From Bisporella sp. PMI_857 (taxonomy: Eukaryota; Ascomycota; Leotiomycetes; Helotiales; Helotiaceae): 64,000 bases of DNA. A model generated the notes under the pieces. That model saw nothing but the letters and a program-made list of their open reading frames with translations. It ran no database searches and was not told the origin of the DNA. The DNA lies in contig JAJSPD010000028.1 of NCBI GenBank assembly GCA_021307315.1, forward strand, positions 186,001-250,000. The letters are read 5' to 3'. How positions within the stretch are numbered: the stretch's first letter is position 1; every line of letters begins with the position of its first letter. The position numbers were made by a program, and so were the translations under genes. Shown here piece after piece: positions 12,454 through 22,857 of the stretch.

Positions 12454-14014
12454 TCACAATTCCTTTTTATTTGCGCCATCCAGTTTCTTCTTCGTACCCA
12501 ACCCCTTAGGCGTCTCCAGTCCCAAAAAGACAATCAAGCTCACCACCAAAACTCCCAACCCCCCGATTGTATACGCAACTTCGCGACCTGCCCACCAATA
12601 AATACTCGTAAACAGTAATGGCCCCACTCCTCTCCCCAACTGACCCCAGCTCCGCAAGTTGCCCAGCTTACCACCGCGTTCGCCTTCTCCTGCTTCAAAC
12701 GAGCTCAGCGCGTTGAGGCCGGTGACGACGGTCGCGGTGGTGACTGCAAGCAAGGTCGTGGCGAGGTAGAGACCGCCGACGGAGGTAATGCGGGCAAGAA
12801 GGAGTAGCGCAAGGAGGCAGGATACCACGCCAATGCGTACAGAGAGCAGGGGCGGAAGACGGCGGGTTACGGAGCCTTGGAGTAAAGAGGCTACAAGCCC
12901 CATATATCCAAGCAGACGGCCGTTCCGGGCAGAGTTGTACCCAAAAAGATCGTAAGTCATGAAGGGAAGAGAGAACTCCATGCCGCTGAAAAACAAAAGG
13001 AACCCAAGATGGGTCAAGTTCAACAGGAAGTGGCTGTTCGTCCTCTGGAGACTTTTTGTCTCGGTCGAGGAAGAAGAGATTGGCGTTGCTTGTGTAGGTT
13101 TTGAGGGAGATCTGGTAAGTGGTTTCGTGGCACCGTTCGTAGCAGTCGGAGCACCGGCAAACTTCGCCTCTGCGACCTTACTCGGCAACGTCTCCGGCAG
13201 GCAAAAGTATAGATACAAAGTCTCCACCACAACCAAGAACAGCGAGAAACCAGCAGTAGTTCCGAACGGGTTTGCGGCTACAATCTCGATCGTGCTCAAC
13301 CATGCGCCAAGTGCCGGCCCAAATGTAAACGCAATGCTAAAGCAGATCCCCACTAATGCCATTGTTGAACCACGCTGAGCTTCGGACGAGATGTCGGTCG
13401 CGATGGCGATGGCGAGCTGGACATTGCCTTCGGATAGCCCGCCTACAATTCGTGAGAGCAGGAAAGTCCGGAAGTCGGTTGCCATCACCCAAAGAAGCAC
13501 GCTGAGGATGTTGCCAGTCATACTGACAAGGAGAGCGCGCCGGCGGCCGTAACGGTCGGAGAGGGTACCGATTATAGGGGATGCGAGAGCTTGAAGGAGG
13601 CTAGAAGCTGTCAGGAATCATTTTTATATGCCATGATATATACGTACGAGAATAAGCTACCCAAGGCCCCCCCAAGAAGTACGATGTCATATCTCGAGTC
13701 AATTGGCCGAGCGAAGGAGGCTTTGTAGGCATTTAGGTACTGTAAAATGTGCGCCAAAACAGTAGGAGACTTGTTCGCAGAAGTAAGGGAGGTCGGCGCT
13801 TCGAGGTTTCGGTAGAATTCTAATAGTTTTGGGAACAATGGTAGGATGAAGGTGAAGCTAACCTGCTCACATTGTCAGCGATATCCAGAAAAATATTGGA
13901 CGGGGGGCTGTCAATTGCGGATTGTGGAGTCGCACATACCAAATCTAGTAGCAGAGATACAAATACCACTCTCAGCACCCTCTTCCTCGTCGTAGGATCA
14001 ACTGGCGCTGCCAT
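12454..14014 (-). CDS. MFS transporter, tetracycline-resistance/MFSD10-like
   Basis: Three exons on the minus strand (14014-13940, 13862-13648, 13600-12454) join in frame to 478 residues, a normal MFS length. The N-terminus leads straight into TM1 (FVSLLLDLVSFTFILPLFP). The TM2-TM3 loop carries the MFS signature in SPIIGTLSDRYGRRRALL. A central Ser/Thr/Pro-rich loop at about residues 245-285 separates the two six-helix halves. The short soluble N-terminus, DL-x-x-F-x-x-I-LP-LFP entry and loop signature resemble the TetA(B)/MFSD10 branch of drug:proton antiporters. The substrate is not evident. The introns are 77 and 47 bp. An in-frame upstream ATG at 14047 would add 11 residues; I chose 14014 because it gives the usual short N-terminus. 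It follows the Zn2Cys6 regulator gene on the same strand. Confidence 0.9.
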
Positions 14015-14869
14015 CTTGCCCCGCCTGCTAATGTGTAATGTCCTCAATGTCTGCGTGTATCTGTCGTCAAGCCCCGTTCAGTTCTGTGTTCAAATGCTTC
14101 AGTCACAGTATCGCAAGCGCAAAGGAAACAACAATCTAATGCCTTTCACAGCCTCGAAGTATAAATATCAGCGAAAAAGAAAAGAAAGGAAGGATAGGAA
14201 GGACAGCGTGTCATTGTAGCTATTCGCAAATGGTGGTGCGAATTGGATGATGTCCACCCAAACGCCTCTGATGATCTTCACAGGGATCTGTTCCGCCACC
14301 GGGACTTGACGAGGCCTGCAGGATAAGCTTCAAAATAGCTCACACCTCAAAAGCGAGAATGATCCGAGCTGGTAGCGCAGACGCTGACTATTGCACCCTT
14401 CGTTATTGGTGAGGAGAGAAGACGGATGCAGCGGGATGTGTATGATATGGTGTCAATTTTGACTTTATTGTCTTCATTGCTCCACGGGTGTTGATTTGAG
14501 CTGCCAGGGTGTTAAAAATAGAAGGGGTGGTTGTCTCAAGGCTTTCAATCAGTTGCACTCTTGTTAGTAGATCTTACTTTCAAACCGAAGGGCTAGTTCT
14601 CTCTCAAATAGAATGGGGGCGGCCGATGGGGATTAGCAGCCATAGCAGTCATCTAAATTACACCTCTCTAGGCCAACATCTGAGCGTATCAATGGAAGCA
14701 TGTCCTTAGGGAGTTTATATGTTCTGGGTATCATATTAAACAAATGTAAAGATGCCAAACATTCGGCTCGCACAGTCCGTACAGCTCTAGGGTACATTTA
14801 GTCTTGTACCTTACAGGCTTCAAGCAGGGTGTTTCGCTCCCTAGGTAGACATAAGTCCCTGTGATATCA
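14015..14869. other. Intergenic region without supported gene
   Basis: Upstream region of the MFS gene and 3' region of the 2EXR gene. I see no further gene; the 66-codon plus-strand frame at 14509-14709 has no recognisable features. Confidence 0.5.
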
Positions 14870-16138
14870 TCATGCTGCCCAATCCAAAAGTTCTGCTAGC
14901 TCATTATCAATCTCGTCATCCGGGCTGTCCTGAAAATCAGTTGGGTCATCCGGGTTGATATACCACGTCCCTTCACCATATTTTAGATGCAGTGCTCGCG
15001 CCTGTCGCAGAAGTCGAGATTCTTCCGCTTCCCAAAGTATCGTTTTATAGTCAATTGCTGGTACCTTCGGCATATGCTTGTTATGATCTCCACCGCCCCA
15101 AAGACTATGTGCATACTCCACCGATTCGTCAAGCCAACGGTTCGGGTCGTCGCAAGGCTGCCACTTTATCTCGGGATGTCGATTATGAACAATTGGATCT
15201 CGAGTAAGAAGATAGCCGTTCAGTCGTCGGATACCTTGCGGGGATGTTTTGCAACTTACAAACTTCAGCTGCGTAAACTCTTTGTGGAATCCATATGGAT
15301 TAACATAAGGTCCAGGTCTGGAGCTGTAGTGTGCGCTTACCCAACGTAGCCTCTTCAAACGTGGGAATATACGGTGTAGGTCTCTGAGCCAAGATTCTGT
15401 TGTTTGATAGACCAAGCAGATGGGGTGGAAGTCGAAATGATACGATACTGCTAGGTTTTGGACGTGGGCGAAAGAATCCAGCACCGTTCCATCCTCGAGC
15501 ATCGAACGAAGTTTTGCGAGCTGGGAACTAAGTTGGTTGGCACTATATAAATCCAGGTACAACCAATCTCGCTCTCCATCAAAGTAAGTTTGCGGAATCG
15601 CGCCGAGCGCGGAGAATGAATTGGTGTAGACTTTAGAAGCAACATGACGCGCCTCTCTGCTCACAAAGAACAAGCTCGGAACTGGATGCTCAGATTTATA
15701 CCCAAACAGTATGGCCGGGGTTTGACCAGTCGCATAGTTATACCGCCGATCCCTTGCAGGATATCGTCGCAGCGATACCCTTTGCAGCATTGCCTTTGCT
15801 TCCTTCCGACTCATTGTTCCTTTGTATTTGTCGTCTGGTATGAGCAGCCGCCTCGCAGCGATCTGTTTTTCCAGCTCCTCTGCATCACGCCTACTCAGCT
15901 CGAACTCTCCATAGTCCTCATCCTCATCCTTGATGATCGTGCCATCTGGCACAATGGCAGGCCCTACAATTCTTTTGTCAGATCTAACTCGTTTCCACCA
16001 ATTACTGTCGTCATCTGTCCAGAGGTCAATCCGTTGGAGATGCACGATTCTTGGAGGCGGAAGAGCTAGGCGCCATATTACAAGCCGTAGTTCGGTGGGC
16101 AGTTCCGAGAACTTTGGAAAGGAGGAAGATGCGTCCAT
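14870..16138 (-). CDS. 2EXR domain-containing protein
   Basis: A single-exon gene of 422 residues starting at ATG 16138. The N-terminus has the diagnostic 2EXR motif FPKFSELPTELRLVIWRLAL followed by PPPRIV. A second conserved point, VSREARHVASKVY, occurs at about residues 175-187, giving the two E-x-R elements the domain is named after. The remainder contains a long helical region ending in an acidic tail. The family is abundant in filamentous ascomycetes and of unknown biochemical function; copies often expand in accessory regions. No introns or frame damage are visible. It lies between an MFS gene and a CYP52-like P450 on the same strand. Fragments resembling the same ELR-x-x-W motif appear in the decayed region near 21.9 kb. 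Confidence 0.88.
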   Translation of the reverse strand: MDASSSFPKFSELPTELRLVIWRLALPPPRIVHLQRIDLWTDDDSNWWKRVRSDKRIVGPAIVPDGTIIKDEDEDYGEFELSRRDAEELEKQIAARRLLIPDDKYKGTMSRKEAKAMLQRVSLRRYPARDRRYNYATGQTPAILFGYKSEHPVPSLFFVSREARHVASKVYTNSFSALGAIPQTYFDGERDWLYLDLYSANQLSSQLAKLRSMLEDGTVLDSFAHVQNLAVSYHFDFHPICLVYQTTESWLRDLHRIFPRLKRLRWVSAHYSSRPGPYVNPYGFHKEFTQLKFVSCKTSPQGIRRLNGYLLTRDPIVHNRHPEIKWQPCDDPNRWLDESVEYAHSLWGGGDHNKHMPKVPAIDYKTILWEAEESRLLRQARALHLKYGEGTWYINPDDPTDFQDSPDDEIDNELAELLDWAA

Positions 16139-16646
16139 ATTGGAGAAACGTTGGAATATGTTTGGGCTATGGCTTCGGCGGATGAGGACTTCTGTCGTCC
16201 TTTTGGAAGTTAAGATGGGAGGTGTTGATAACAGGGAGCTTGGCCAAGACGCGCGGGGTTATTGACAATAAATAAACATCTGGTCCCCAATTTTGCCTTT
16301 AATTGATCTAATCCGCCGTTCCAGGAAATTCTCATCTGTAATAACTAGGGATTTGAATGATAGATGATAGACCTTCCAACACAGCCGAGGGTGTTGAACT
16401 AGCATCGTGCAGGGTGTGAATAGTGGTTGATGTTGCTTGGTCTCCAGCCATGAGGTGAAGCTATTTATTTGATAGATGTCTTGACAAACCAGCCCAAAAT
16501 CAGAAGAAGCCATTAGGCGTTATACATGTAGAATAATTAACATAATAGATCCAAATCATAGAGATAGTCTGGCAATCTCCCACCACCACTTTGTCCGCGC
16601 ATTCTAAATATCCGTATCCAAAACGCAAACCCACGATATGACAGGA

Positions 16647-18425
16647 TTATGCAGGCGTCAATCCAACCTGAGTCCCTCCCCTTACAGCCAATGTAAGAAC
16701 AAGATGCTCCTTATATTTTGCGCCGTCCCTAGATTGAATAACCTTGAAGGCCTGTAACAGACGAATTGTGGTATATGAACTGTATCTAGCATCAGTCATG
16801 GTCGATAAAATCTTCATACCCAGGAACAATCTCAATAATCGGATAGAGATGAGTTTTAAAAAAAAATAACTTACGCTTCTGTCAGCGCAAACTGTTGCCC
16901 AATACAAATCCTCGGTCCCCCATTGAATGGTAAAAATTGCCAACTATCATGTTTTAGCGTCTGCAGATCAAATGGTTTGGGTTGGACATACCTGGGTCTT
17001 AATGTCTCCCACCTCTCCGGCCTGAATTCATTTGCATCCTCACCGTAAAGATCTTTCCTTCGATGCATTACATAGACATGGTAGAAGACTATGGTCCCCT
17101 TGGATAAAAATACTGGACTTTTCCCATCTGCTCCACCACCTACTGGAAGGAAGGTATCGTTCACAGCTACTCTGCCATTCGCTGGCACGACAGGATAAAG
17201 CCGAAGAGCTGTAACTGTTAGTTGGCGGCCCTTGAAAGGTGGGTAGTAGATCTTACTTTCATTCAAACAATATTGTAGATACTTCATCTCCTTGATCTGC
17301 TCAAATGTCGGCCGCTCATCGCCTAATCTCAATACTTCCTCCCTCAACTTCTTCCAGACATCTGGCCGCCTTGCGAGGATATAGAAGAGATGCGCCAATA
17401 AACCTGCCGTGGTATCCCGTCCCGCAAGAAGAATATTGAGAAGCTCATCTTGAATCTTTCGCTCGCTGTGACCGACCTTAGCTAGTTCATCTAAGAATAT
17501 GTACCTCTCCGGGCTTGATTTTTCCTTGGTGGATTGGCTTTGCTGAACTGCTTGCTGAACATATGACCCGATGTATTCGTGGATATAGTTGACGGCATCC
17601 TTGAACTTCTGGTCTGGGAGAATGGTGGCCAGTTTTCCAACTCGGCCTTCAAGACCCGCTCTTTCGTTTGCATAGGTAAACGCTTCAGCAAATTTCTGCC
17701 CTTTGATAGTCTCTTGTCCTGATCCAAGTACATTCGTGCTGGATCCAAAAAGGAAATCGGTTGCTATCGAATTAGCAAAGGGCTTCCTAACAGAATAAGA
17801 TACTTATCTCACCAGAATCAAGAGTAAGCATAAAGAAAAGTTCCTGAAGGTCGACTGTGGAGCCATCTTGCGGAATTTTAGATATCATCTTAGAAATATG
17901 ACCCTCAAAAACGTCGAGATCGCCAACATGGGAGCGTGTGAAATTCGGACGAAGTAAAGCTCTGCTAGCCTCCCACTCCTTGCTATCCGTAGTGAAGATT
18001 CCATGTCCATATATGGGGGATAAGGCGTCCTTGCGTGAATCTGGAAGCTGGAAGTCCTTGAATTTGGTGGCCAGAATGGCTTTAATATTCTCAGGCTCTG
18101 CTGTAGATATGATCCGCTTGCCTAAGAAGAGCTGCGAAAAAGTGTAGTTGCTTCGACACGTGATTCTGTAACGCTCCTGTATTTTTTCCAGCAGGCCGCC
18201 GCTATTGAGCAGCTCTTTACTCTCCGAGAATATGTCAAGGCCAAAGATTGGATCTTTGTGCGGATATGATGGTACGGGCTTACAACCATTCGCTTTGATG
18301 ATAACAGAATGCCGACGTGCAATCACAAGACGCCGGACGAGAAGATATAAAACATAGCTACTACTGAGTAATGACAGCACAAGAAGGGAAGCGGAGCGCT
18401 CTTGGATGAATGTTGAGGCTGACAT
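16647..18425 (-). CDS. Cytochrome P450, CYP52-like (alkane/fatty-acid hydroxylase type)
   Basis: Five exons on the minus strand (18425-17813, 17763-17257, 17208-16992, 16943-16875, 16785-16647) join in frame to 514 residues, the usual P450 size. An N-terminal anchor helix (LLVLSLLSSSYVLYLLV) targets the ER. The I-helix motif AGRDTT is at 318-323 and the ExxR element (NETLRLYP) spans the second intron with E373 and R376. PERW follows, and the heme loop FNGGPRICIGQQFALTEA places the axial cysteine at 459. AGRDTT and the FNGGPRICIGQQ form are typical of CYP52/CYP539-type enzymes, which omega-hydroxylate n-alkanes or fatty acids with an NADPH-P450 reductase. The substrate is not deducible. A TTG codon three positions upstream keeps the frame open, but the first ATG is at 18425. 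No defect is visible. Confidence 0.95.
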
Positions 18426-21325
18426 GATATACAAAAGGAGTCTCGAAACGCGAAAAATTTATGTTTGATGCCGCAAGCAGCTATATAACCAGGCGGATGA
18501 ATGAGGGGAGGCGATGCTCGGGTCCTAATTAAGATACCCGACGCATACGGCCGCTGAGGAGATAAACGTTGACAGCGTAAGCTTGTGATATAATAGTAGA
18601 ACAAAACATGCTGATTATAGAGGAAACATGCCAGGAAGCGGAGACTAGCCTCGGAAGTACGGTAGAACCATGTTACCCCGCCACGCCACGCTCATCTGAG
18701 CCCAAGTCTTTGGAAACGAGATCCTTCGTGGCTTTTCTTGTTCTCTTTTGGGGCTGGATTGTGTGATAAGGGCAATACGTTCGCTAAGATCTGTATTGAG
18801 CAGTTTATCATTTGGATACAGTCAGACAAGCGACGAGAACCGTAAACTTTTCAACGAGCGACACGATGCTCGTAAACTGACATCTGATAAACTCTTGCAC
18901 GGTTATAACAGAACCCTGCTGTATGGTCCTCCTGGCACATGAGTCCCGCGATTGGCTGTGGCGTCTCAGAGCTGAGAGATAGGAGAGACAGAGTTGAGGC
19001 CTTAACCCAATCCGTTGTAGCTCGACCACTCACACCACCTTGAATAAGGCTATTTTCCATCACAGCCAAGGGCACTTCTTAAAGTTCATCGCTCCTTTAA
19101 TCCCAGCTTCATTTTGGAGGGTTTCGGCACCGATGATCGCTTCGGTTTATAGAGCAGATTAATCATACGGGAACAAGGTGAGACTTCGGCTCGCGCGGAA
19201 AACTGCGTCACGACGTTAGCAATAGCTTCAAGTCAACGGCCAAGGTGGCCTTGATTATTTAGGAAATTAGCATACAAATATTTCACGTCAAAAGCTGGGC
19301 TTCGTTGTAGAAATAAAGGTTAAAACTTCGACGCCGCTGCATCTTGGCAAAGATCTGACAGCATCCTTGGCGCCACCTAGTTTAGACAGTTATTAGATTG
19401 AATGTGTTGCAAATGCTAATCCAACATCGTTCCCTATCAGTTGGATCCTTTGCAATAATTCGATTGATATAGCCTCGCGTTCAAATTGTTTTTGACTTCC
19501 GATCAAAACAACACCAGTGCTGCATATGCAAAAGATTGTCTGTCTGGGATCCAAAGGCGTGCATCGGTTTTTTTAATTTTTTTTCCAACATCAAGTGTTT
19601 CAAGCCATTTCCGGTGTGGTCGCTGAACGCAGAGATATCCGAAAACAGCCAGTCATAGACTGCTCACTCAGCGATCGATCCCAAGATCCCACTGTCATAG
19701 CCCTGCTGACAGGAATGACTTTCACATGCATTATAACATGGACCAGCATTTGTGTCTGGGGCTGGGCAGGCGATCCCTCACTCACGGCTAACACATGGCG
19801 GAACACAGGATGGGGCCACCGAAGAGACGCCGCTGATCAAATGCACAAAGCTGAGCTGTTGAATTTGGCAATGTTAGTGTCTAGACGTTATATGATTCAT
19901 CATGGTCTACTCGACTCTGCATCCTGTTCCCTCCGCTAATGATCGTCCAGTTGAAATATGCCGGGCAAGCACATGTCCACCCAAGAGGTGAGCACCGCAC
20001 TATAGCTAAGCATCCTCAACAAGGGATTTCTGGGCTTGATGATTAGCACTGCGCCTGAGTCTTGGTCCAAGATCAATAGAGTAGTTGACAAGAGGAAGCA
20101 AAGGCCATGTGCTGATATCGATTCGGAATGGCCGTACTTAATTTTTGTAGAACCACAACAGCTAGTCAGGGTCACTCACCTATGTCAACCATATTTCTTC
20201 ATCATACTTTTTTTATCTCCCTCCCACCCCCCGCAGATATTGGAAGCCCGCGCAACTTTTCAGGAATCTTGCTTCTCATGCTTTCTTTCATGCTTTCTGG
20301 CAGAGGCATATATAGTACTCAGCCACCAGCCAAGACGGCCACGACGTCTTCTTTGATTTGCTCAGGGGCAGGTCCAAGTAGCTGATAGAAGGCCAAGGTT
20401 AGATACCAAACTCCCAAACCTCAAGTTTTGTAATCTTTTCTTGAATAAGCTCAAGTAATTGTGCGATCCATCGAGGCTATGCTTCAAGATCGTCCAGCTG
20501 GCCGAACATACATTTTTCTGAGACACTCACACCCATTACCTTAACGTCTTGCAATCTCAGCGTATCATAAACAACACATGTGCAAGAATACAAGGGGTTG
20601 AGCATAGGAAAAAGAGAAAAAAAAAACTCTGAAAAATGCTGTGCCTTTTGTATGCAACACACTCGGCTAGCGCCTGATCAGGTGACCACCAACTACATTT
20701 TATAGCGTTATTGCTATACATGCCATATTCGCCATTGCCCATGCATCCCAACCAGCAAAACCCAACACAAAAAGAAATCGTAAAAAGACAAGCCCAGTTC
20801 TACCTAACATATCGCCTTGTTCCGTCATTCCTCTTCAGATTTATTGAGGACATAACCTATATGCACTCAACATTATAGGTGATATCATACTCAACAACTT
20901 TTCAATTGCAAGGATGTTTCTACGCGACGAGTGAGGGGCTGCAAAGCTAGGTTGGCTATATCCCCATGCAAAGTGCCTAAGCATCTCGAAATGCCACACC
21001 ACCAACTAGCCTAGAAGCTCTTAGCACGATTAATAGTTGTACGCATATGCGAGTCTATTCCTCAGTGTTTTATTTATAACGGCAAAACCCAAAACAGCAA
21101 AGGGTGACTAGAAAAACTCATTGTTAGAATACGGCCATCAGGAATGGGGTTTTCCTTATCAGAACACTTACTGATGATGAGATCTCAGCGACTGGGCCGC
21201 ATGCAAATTGATCTAGTTGCTTCTCCCTCCCAGCGAAAGGGGAAGGCTTGATAATGCTTACATGCTATGGACTGACTTCCTCATCCTGAGAAGCATCGCG
21301 GGTCCATACTTGGCGCACCACATGT
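18426..21325. other. Long gene-poor stretch with weak coding relics
   Basis: About 2.9 kb without a gene I can support. A plus-strand frame at 18748-18942 ends in LLYGPPGT, a Walker-A-like string, then stops; it may be a scrap of an AAA ATPase. Another plus-strand frame around 20030-20180 is coding-like but short. No LTRs, inverted repeats or tRNA were recognised. Confidence 0.4.
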
Positions 21326-22170
21326 TCATTTAAACGTGCGCGCAATCTTGATTGGGTATTGCCACTTCTTACAATATGCTCCATCTTCAACCTCTTTGAC
21401 CGAAGGATTGAAACAGATATCCCCACGCTCGAGCACGAGCCCATAGTCAAGTAGCATCGGCGCGAGAAATACTGTCACTTCGGACGAGATCACCTTCACG
21501 AGTACGTGTTGGATGTTCCCGAAGGTAAGCCCCCGAAGAACATCCCAAAAATGAGAGTACTCCTCCGCGTTGCAGTTATACAAATGTATAAGATCGGCTA
21601 GGCGGGCCCAGATATCAATGGCAAGAGTTCCCGGACAGGAATTATAGTATGCAGCGAGAGCGGGCGGCATAGTGTATCAGCTGGTAGGTTGGAGTGCCAA
21701 ATCTCCCCAAAATTTGGCGTTGGTTCTTCTACATTCAATAGCGGCTTCCCGGTACACAATGGGGATGGAAGCAAGAACAGTATATTTCATTTTTACCGTA
21801 CGTAACTCTCCGGTCGACTTTGAGCTTCATTTTTGAGAGAGGTTGGATGTGCGCCATCTGCCATAGTTGGATTCGGAGCTCAGGAGGAGTTTCACGAAGC
21901 AGGTAAACGTTTGATCACTGTCAGTAGCTTGTATATTGCCCAGTTCCTCACTAGCTAAAGTATCAGTCTCCAGCACCCTGATGATGTAAGTAAAAGTTGC
22001 CGGAGTAGCCTCAATAATCCCCGATATCCCACACTTCGAAAATCGAGCTCGACTTTGTCTATCTTAGCCAGCGCTATATCAAGCATGTCCTGAAGCATTG
22101 TAAAAATGGTGGTTGCACGGATTGTGAATCTTCGCTGGGTATATGTTGTCCAAACGACTTTGCTCCAGTT
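21326..22170 (-). pseudogene. Decayed or unresolved multi-exon gene, 2EXR-like fragment
   Basis: Several minus-strand segments look coding but do not join into one clean frame. Directly after a ctag acceptor at 22171, a 72-codon frame (22170 to about 21953) starts NWSKVVWTTYTQRRF. A second frame at about 21908-21840 contains RETPPELRIQLWQMAH, which resembles the ELR-x-x-W core of 2EXR domains. A third is an ATG frame of 114 codons (21670-21326, beginning MPPALAAYYNS) rich in Leu, Ile and Val. Possible donors and acceptors exist (for example gtaaaaatg with gaatgtag), yet each way of joining meets a stop codon or a frame change. Either the gene has been broken by small indels, or the exon structure is one I could not resolve. 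No catalytic motif is visible. Confidence 0.3.
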
Positions 22171-22857
22171 CTAGGTCTAAAAATATTCTAGTGAAAGCAA
22201 TGCAAAGCTTGAAGTATGAGCGGTGGATTATGTATTCAAAAAGTTTTAGGTTGGACGTAGAATCTGAGTGATAGACTGCTGTGCTGGATCCGCAGTTTGA
22301 AGCTTGATTAGTCGCACGCTAAAACGGCCGGTCTAGAGAACCGTACACTGATAGAAACCTTACTCTGTTGTTGAGACTGCTATCGGGTATAATATACAAA
22401 TATTGTGGCTGCATTACTACGTAATAAAATAAATGTACTCTCAGAACCTTCGAAAAGAAAATAACGAGTCCAGAATTGAGATCCAGTGCACAGCAGAAGA
22501 GCATAATAAGAATTAGTAAATTCAATAATTTAGATCCACAATCCGGTCTTCAATAGAATACTCGCTCGACAGGCTAACAAACGAAATTCCCACTTGAAAC
22601 ATGAGGGCTAAATCTCATGAGCAAGAAATCCAAGGCACTCAACAATACCTAAATAGGGGCATATCATAATTATAGTTAGACACCTAGCGGAATGTCAATT
22701 GCTAATTTTTAATTAGCTCGAGTTTTGAGGAGGGAAGAAAAGGACGAATTAGAGTGTCTAGTGGATAGTCAAAATTATGACATTTTGTATCACATCTCGG
22801 GGGGGGAGCTTTTTACCTCGCCCTAAATTCTACGCTTGAGGTTGCTAGCATCGCCAT
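22171..22857. other. Intergenic, no gene seen
   Basis: An AT-rich stretch between the decayed segment and the 3' end of the amine oxidase gene, including a run of eight G at 22799-22806. No supported feature. Confidence 0.4.

Noticed and set aside
18626..21300. Plus-strand frames such as 19595-19939 and 20036-20356
   Set aside because: No recognisable motif, no start context or splice logic; length is within chance expectation.
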